NCBI RefSeq assembly: GCF_036588685.1
Contig: NC_086382.1
Location: forward strand, 72,761,999-72,825,998
DNA: 64,000 bases
Origin: Mytilus trossulus
Taxonomy: Eukaryota > Mollusca > Bivalvia > Mytilida > Mytilidae
Direction: 5' to 3'
The notes below the pieces were generated by a model. It had not been told where the DNA came from and ran no database searches. It saw only the letters and a program-made list of their open reading frames with translations. Within the stretch, counting starts at the first letter, position 1. Every line of letters starts with the position of its first letter. Both the position numbers and the translations under genes were made by a program. Positions 59,481-64,000 of this stretch are shown here, in pieces.

Positions 59481-60165
59481 AACTTGATACTCTTTTTTAT
59501 GTCTTGTCGTAATTAATAATTTTCTGGTGTCTTCGATGAAATACTCAAATTGAAATAGCGTTGATAGTTCAAAAAGGGAGATAATCCATTGATTCTATAA
59601 ATCCGGTGTATAGTTTTCCCGCCAAATTATTATCGTTTTTAAAAATATGTTTCGTGTTCTGTTGCTAGACGATAATGTTAAATTTTAAATCTAATATGAG
59701 CCTCAACGTTATAAGTAAAAAAAAAAAATTATAATACATGTTAAAATAAATCGACAACATGAATTAATGTTTTTTTAGATTTTATATAAACATATAATGA
59801 GGAACCTCGTTTGATAAACTTTTTTATCATCACTGCCATAGATGAACAACCATAAACATATTTTTATCTTTTAATAAGTGGACTCCTATATTCTTATTAA
59901 CTTTAGGTTTTATCCATTTTTTAAATTTTAAATCTAAATAGTGTTTTAATCTTGAGACATTATGCTATGATCTGCTATGTACAGTGTAAATACAAGTTTT
60001 TTACCTTTTATCCTTATTATTTGTTTTACTAAATCTAAGTACATATTAAAGCCTAACAATTTTATTTATTATTTATTTTATAAATAACTACGCATTTTAA
60101 AAAATTAACCTAAAACTAGGATATTTTTAATCTCGGCGGTGACCCTGCAAATAGGGTGGACTTCC

Positions 60166-60172
60166 GAAGAAG

Positions 60173-60202
<30 letters not shown>
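60166..60202 (+). repeat. (GAA)12 microsatellite
   Basis: Thirty-seven uninterrupted bases of GAA repeat, following GGTGGACTTCC. Confidence 0.97.
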
Positions 60203-60203
<1 letters not shown>

Positions 60204-60641
60204 TTCAGATAAACCTTTGATTGATTTTCATTTACCAATGGCTTATAACATAAGCAATAATTCGGTAATGGTCTTTGAAAAATAGAGATTACTTTACAAA
60301 AATATATAGATTAGGAAGAAAATGACTTTTGTTTTAAAACATCGTTTCATCCATACATTTCATTTTTAAAAAGCTGAATATTCATAATTTTGAGGTGAAG
60401 CTCAACTTTTTTTTATCAAGTCAGTTAAGCAAAAACTTTGAAAAAGTTTTGTAAAATTTTGGAACACAAAAAGAACAGATACACAGAGTAGTAATTTAAT
60501 TATATACTTATTTTAAACTTAAGACTTGTTTTTTTCGAAAGAAATGTATCTATCTAAAACAATTTTCATTTGAGAAGTACTAACATATGTAAAATTAGAA
60601 TCAGTGCACATGATCTCAAAAGATAAAGAGACAGGTATAAA

Positions 60642-61210
60642 ACATTATATATAGAAAGAGATCAAAGGCTTTGTAAGAAATGTACTCGAAATCTGGTGGA
60701 AGATGATGAACGGCAACATGTTATACATGTTATAACTAGTTGACTTGTCCAGCATACAAAAATGATGGGGAGATATTTTTTAAGGAGATAAACTGTATTT
60801 GTTAATGTCCTAATTTTATACATCTTTTAAATGAGGCAAAATTTGTTTGGTTATTTACTAATGAACAGTTATCTGTACTTAAATATTTAGGGAGCTATAT
60901 AATTACATGTCTAGATGTTAGACGAAATGTCGTCGTTAATGTATGTAATATTTAACAATGATAATTGATCATAATTGTAATGGTTTTATGGTTCTGATCC
61001 TGCCAGGAATTAAATGTATATGATTTTTATAGAATGAAGATACTAATAAATGTCTGAACTTTTTTTAAATGTTTCATTTTAGTATACATAAATGTTTTTC
61101 TGTTACAAATCATGATGTATTGTTTTATGTGCACATTTTATGCTGCCCATCAAGGGCCCTTGATTGGAATAATAAATATTATTCTTATTCTCATTCTTAT
61201 TCATCGTCTG
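60642..61210 (+). mobile_element. 3' end of a non-LTR retrotransposon (LINE)
   Basis: Plus-strand frames give LCKKCTRNLVEDDERQHV (60669 on), then in another frame CPAYKNDGEIFFKEINCI and LLNEAKFVWLFTNEQLSVLK to about 60954. This is the cysteine/histidine C-terminal region of LINE reverse transcriptases, with stops. A 3' UTR follows, with the 16-base palindrome ATCAAGGGCCCTTGAT near 61156-61171 and a TTATTC-rich tail at 61180-61202. It is 5'-truncated and decayed. Confidence 0.65.
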
Positions 61211-61254
61211 TGCAAATCCTTGGTCGGCTGTAAAATATAATGCAAATATTTATA

Positions 61255-62575
61255 GTTTTGATGGAGTTCATGCTACTCTGTTAACAGAAGTGGAGCATGA
61301 ACTACTTACCCTTCCTGAGTACCTGATATCAGGAACCGATATATATTGTAAGATTGTAAAAGGATATATATATACTGTTCTCAGCTTAGATCATCACCAG
61401 GCTAGTTTTGATGGGGTTCATACTGGTCTGTTGTCAGAAGTTGAGCAGGAACTACACTAGTTAATCACTAGTTTTTTTGTGGTGTTTATACTGGTCTGTT
61501 GTCAGAAGTGGAGCAGGAACTAACTTAGCATATCACTAGTTTTGGTGGGGTTCATACTGCCGCGAGTCTGCCGTGTCATAAGTGGATCAGGAACATCTTA
61601 CCCTTTCGGAGAACATTAGTTCATCACTTGTGAGATCATCTTGCTGTGGTGTCATTAGTTGATCAGGAACTTCTTACCCTTCCGGAGAACCTGAATTTAG
61701 TTACTTGTAATCACTAGTTTTAGTGTGGTTTATGCTTGTCTGTTTTCAGAAGTGTAACAGGGAATACATTAGTTTATTACTAGTTTTTGTTGGGGTTCAT
61801 GCTGATATGATTGGGGGGGGGGGGGGGGGGGGGGGGGCTATGATGTAAGTGGTGTAGCAGAAACTTCATACCCTTCCTTAGCACATAAGTTTATTACTAG
61901 TTATGATTGGTTCATACCAGTCTGTTGCCAGAAGTGGAGAATGACATGCAAACCCTCTGAATCCATCAGTCCATCACTGGTTCGGAATGATTCATACTGC
62001 TCTGGTGTCATTAGTGAAGCAGGAACTACCTACCCTTCTTGTGCCCTTAGGTCATCACTATTTTGTTGAGGTTCATGCTGCTCGGATGCCATTTGTGGAC
62101 CAGAAACTACCTACCCTTCCTGAGCCGTCAGTTCATCACTATTTTGTTGAGGTTGATGCTGCTCTGGTGTCTTATACAGTAGAACAACACTACGATCTTT
62201 GCGAGTACATCACTATTGTTTGTCGGGGTTCATTCTGCTCAGATGTCTTAGTGGAATAGAAACTATCTAGTACCCTTTGAGCACCTAAGTGCATCACTTG
62301 TATTGGTGGGCTCCGTGCTGCTATGATGTCATAAGTGCCAGTAGCCTGAATTGCTGTGTATTTACCCTTCTTGAGTTCATTAGCTAATCACTGTTTTTTG
62401 GGGGAACATGCTGATCTGATGTCGTCAGTAGTGGAGCAGGAACTAACTTCGCTTCCTGAGCATATAAGTTAATCATAGTTTGGATGGGTAAACGATGTTC
62501 TGATTTTAAAAGTAAAGCAGGAACTACACACCCTTCCTGAGCACCTTAGTTTGTCACTGTGCCACGCTTAACTTG
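61255..62575 (+). repeat. Satellite array, forward orientation, unit about 80-90 bases, diverged
   Basis: The unit reads approximately GTTTTGATGGGGTTCATACT, GGTCTGTTGTCAGAAGTGGAG, CAGGAACTACCTACCCTTCC, TGAGCACCTTAGTTCATCAC. About fifteen copies with variable spacing. The ORF at 61987-62259 is an artefact of the array. The same family occurs reversed at 63130-64000. Confidence 0.88.
61813..61837 (+). repeat. G25 homopolymer
   Basis: Twenty-five consecutive G inside one satellite unit. Such a tract can form G-quadruplexes and is often mis-sized in assemblies. Confidence 0.95.
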
Positions 62576-62605
62576 AGAGCAACATGAACCCCAACAAAAT
62601 CATTT

Positions 62606-63132
62606 ATTACCTACAGTGACTTGACTGTAAGTGTTGCTATCCACCAATTGCAATTCATTCAAAATTTTGACCAAATTGCAATTTGTTTTATTAAACCAAA
62701 TTGTTCAATTGGTCAGAAATTTGAACCAACTGCTGTAGAAAACCACAGTCAAGTCGTGAACGTGCAAGGTGATAAATTAAATATACTTACAATCCTATAA
62801 GACTTAACTCCACTTTAATGATGTTGTGACAAATTCATTCTATCAGCAATTCAAAATAACAATTTCACCTTAATCATGGAAATGACTATCATATACCTAT
62901 ACAAACTGATAAACTGAATTTGTCATAACATCATTAAAGTGGAGTTAAAGTCTTATAGGATTGTAAGTATGTTTTATTTTATCACCTTGCACTTTCACAT
63001 TTTGACTGAACAATTTGTTCAAATTTTTGACCAGTTGAACAATTTGATTTAATAAAACAAATTGCAATTTGGTCAAAATTTTGAATGAGTTGCAATTGGT
63101 GGATAGCAACACTAACAGTCAAGTCACTGTAA
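62606..63132. repeat. Palindrome of about 530 bases at the centre of the satellite foldback
   Basis: Left arm about 62606-62845, right arm about 62905-63132. AGTGTTGCTATCCACCAATT on the left matches its complement AATTGGTGGATAGCAACACT on the right. The inner part ACTCCACTTTAATGATGTT matches inversely at 62928-62945. The inner loop is about 60 bases. Arms differ by small substitutions and indels. No ORF is present. Confidence 0.9.
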
Positions 63133-64000
63133 GATACTCAAGAAGGAAGATAGTTCCTGCTTCACTTCAGACAACAGACCAGTATGAACCCCACCAAAAC
63201 TATAAATAAACTAAGGTACTCAGAAAAGGTAGACAGTACCTGTTCTACCACTGACATCAGAGAAGAATGAACCCCATCAAAATCGATGTTAAGATGCTCC
63301 GGAAGGGTAGATAATTCCTGCTCCACTTCAGAAAACAGACATAGAAAGCATTATAAACTTCACCAAAACAAGTGAGGAACTAAAGTATCCAGGAAGGTAG
63401 ACAATTCCTGCTCCACTTACTACAACAGACAAGCATATACTCCAAAAACAAGTGATGAACTGAGGTGCTCAGGTTGGGTATGTAGTTCCTCCTCCACTGC
63501 CTACACCAGAGTAGAATGAATCCCACCAAAACAAGTGATGAACTGAGATGCTCAGGTTTGGTATGTAGCTCCTCCTCCACTATCTACACCAGATTAGAAT
63601 GAATCCAACCAAAACATGTGATGAACTGAGGTGCTCAGGTTTGGTATGTAGTTCCTCCTCCACTACCTACACCAGATTAGAATGAATCCAACCAAAACAT
63701 GTGATGAACTGAGGTGCTCAGGTTTGGTATGTAGTTCCTCCTCCACTACCTACACCAGATTAGAATGAATCCCACCGAAACAAGTGATGGACTGAGGTGC
63801 TCAGGTTTGGTATGTAGTTCCTCCTCCACTACCTACACCAGATTAGAATGAATCCCACAAAAACATGTGATGAACTGAGGTTCTCAGGTTTAGTATGTAG
63901 TTCCTCCTCCACTATCTACACCAGATTAGAATGAATACCACCAAAACAAGTGATGGACTGAGGTGCTCAGGTTTGGTATGTAGTTCCTCATCCACTACCT
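63133..64000 (-). repeat. Satellite array, reverse orientation, 83-base period
   Basis: From about 63480 the CCTCCTCC landmark recurs at 63571, 63654, 63737, 63820, 63903 and 63986, exactly 83 bases apart, with high identity. Units before 63480 are more diverged. The array continues past the window edge. It is the reverse complement of the family at 61255-62575. The ORF on the minus strand at 63380-63580 is an artefact. Confidence 0.93.

Noticed and set aside
61987-62259. 90-codon ORF with repeated VPLVHHYFVEV-like text
   Set aside because: Its periodicity follows the satellite unit, so it is a by-product of the array rather than a repeat protein gene.
63480-64000. 83-base regular repeats as a possible CRISPR array
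   Set aside because: The whole unit is conserved, with no separate variable spacers, and the genome is eukaryotic.

Overview
This is a 64 kb piece of an animal nuclear genome, most likely from a marine bivalve and probably a mussel of the Mytilus type. The evidence is long AT-rich introns with GT-AG splice sites, a metazoan solute-carrier gene, and many copies of short dispersed repeats of a kind I recall from mussel sequences. The organism assignment is inference. No rRNA, tRNA, CRISPR or bacterial-type operon was seen.

Layout. 1-3400: a fragment of a Penelope-like reverse transcriptase (minus strand) and a degenerate dimeric tandem repeat. 3408-13686: a nearly complete Ty3/gypsy LTR retrotransposon on the minus strand. 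It has two 1370-base LTRs with no difference found, a tRNA-Lys primer site, gag, pol in the -1 frame behind a canonical T_TTA_AAC slippery site with a stem, and one homopolymer frameshift inside the reverse transcriptase. 15047-25457: a 12-exon minus-strand gene for a secreted glycoside hydrolase family 3 enzyme of the beta-xylosidase type; its exons join in frame to 747 codons plus stop. 25.5-36.1 kb: AT-rich intergenic DNA with a 29-base minisatellite, a hairpin element and a decayed hAT-like transposon. 36160-50663: a 6-coding-exon minus-strand gene for an SLC16 (monocarboxylate transporter) protein of 613 residues, with repeats in its introns. These include a TTAA-flanked inverted-repeat element and a nested Penelope-like insertion. 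50.7-61.2 kb: upstream and intergenic DNA with direct repeats, a GAA microsatellite and the tail of a LINE. 61.25-64.0 kb: a large inverted structure in which two satellite arrays of opposite orientation (83-base period on the right) flank a palindrome of about 530 bases.

The two host genes are both on the minus strand but look functionally independent: an extracellular or lysosomal sugar hydrolase and a plasma-membrane transporter. The gag-pol signals of the LTR element fit together as one expression strategy: a Gag product, a -1 frameshift just before the gag stop, then protease, reverse transcriptase, RNase H and integrase. The least expected structures are that frameshift cassette, the satellite-armed foldback at the right edge, and the insertion of one repeat into another at 45.2-47.6 kb. 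I see no convincing evidence of an entirely new multi-gene system.
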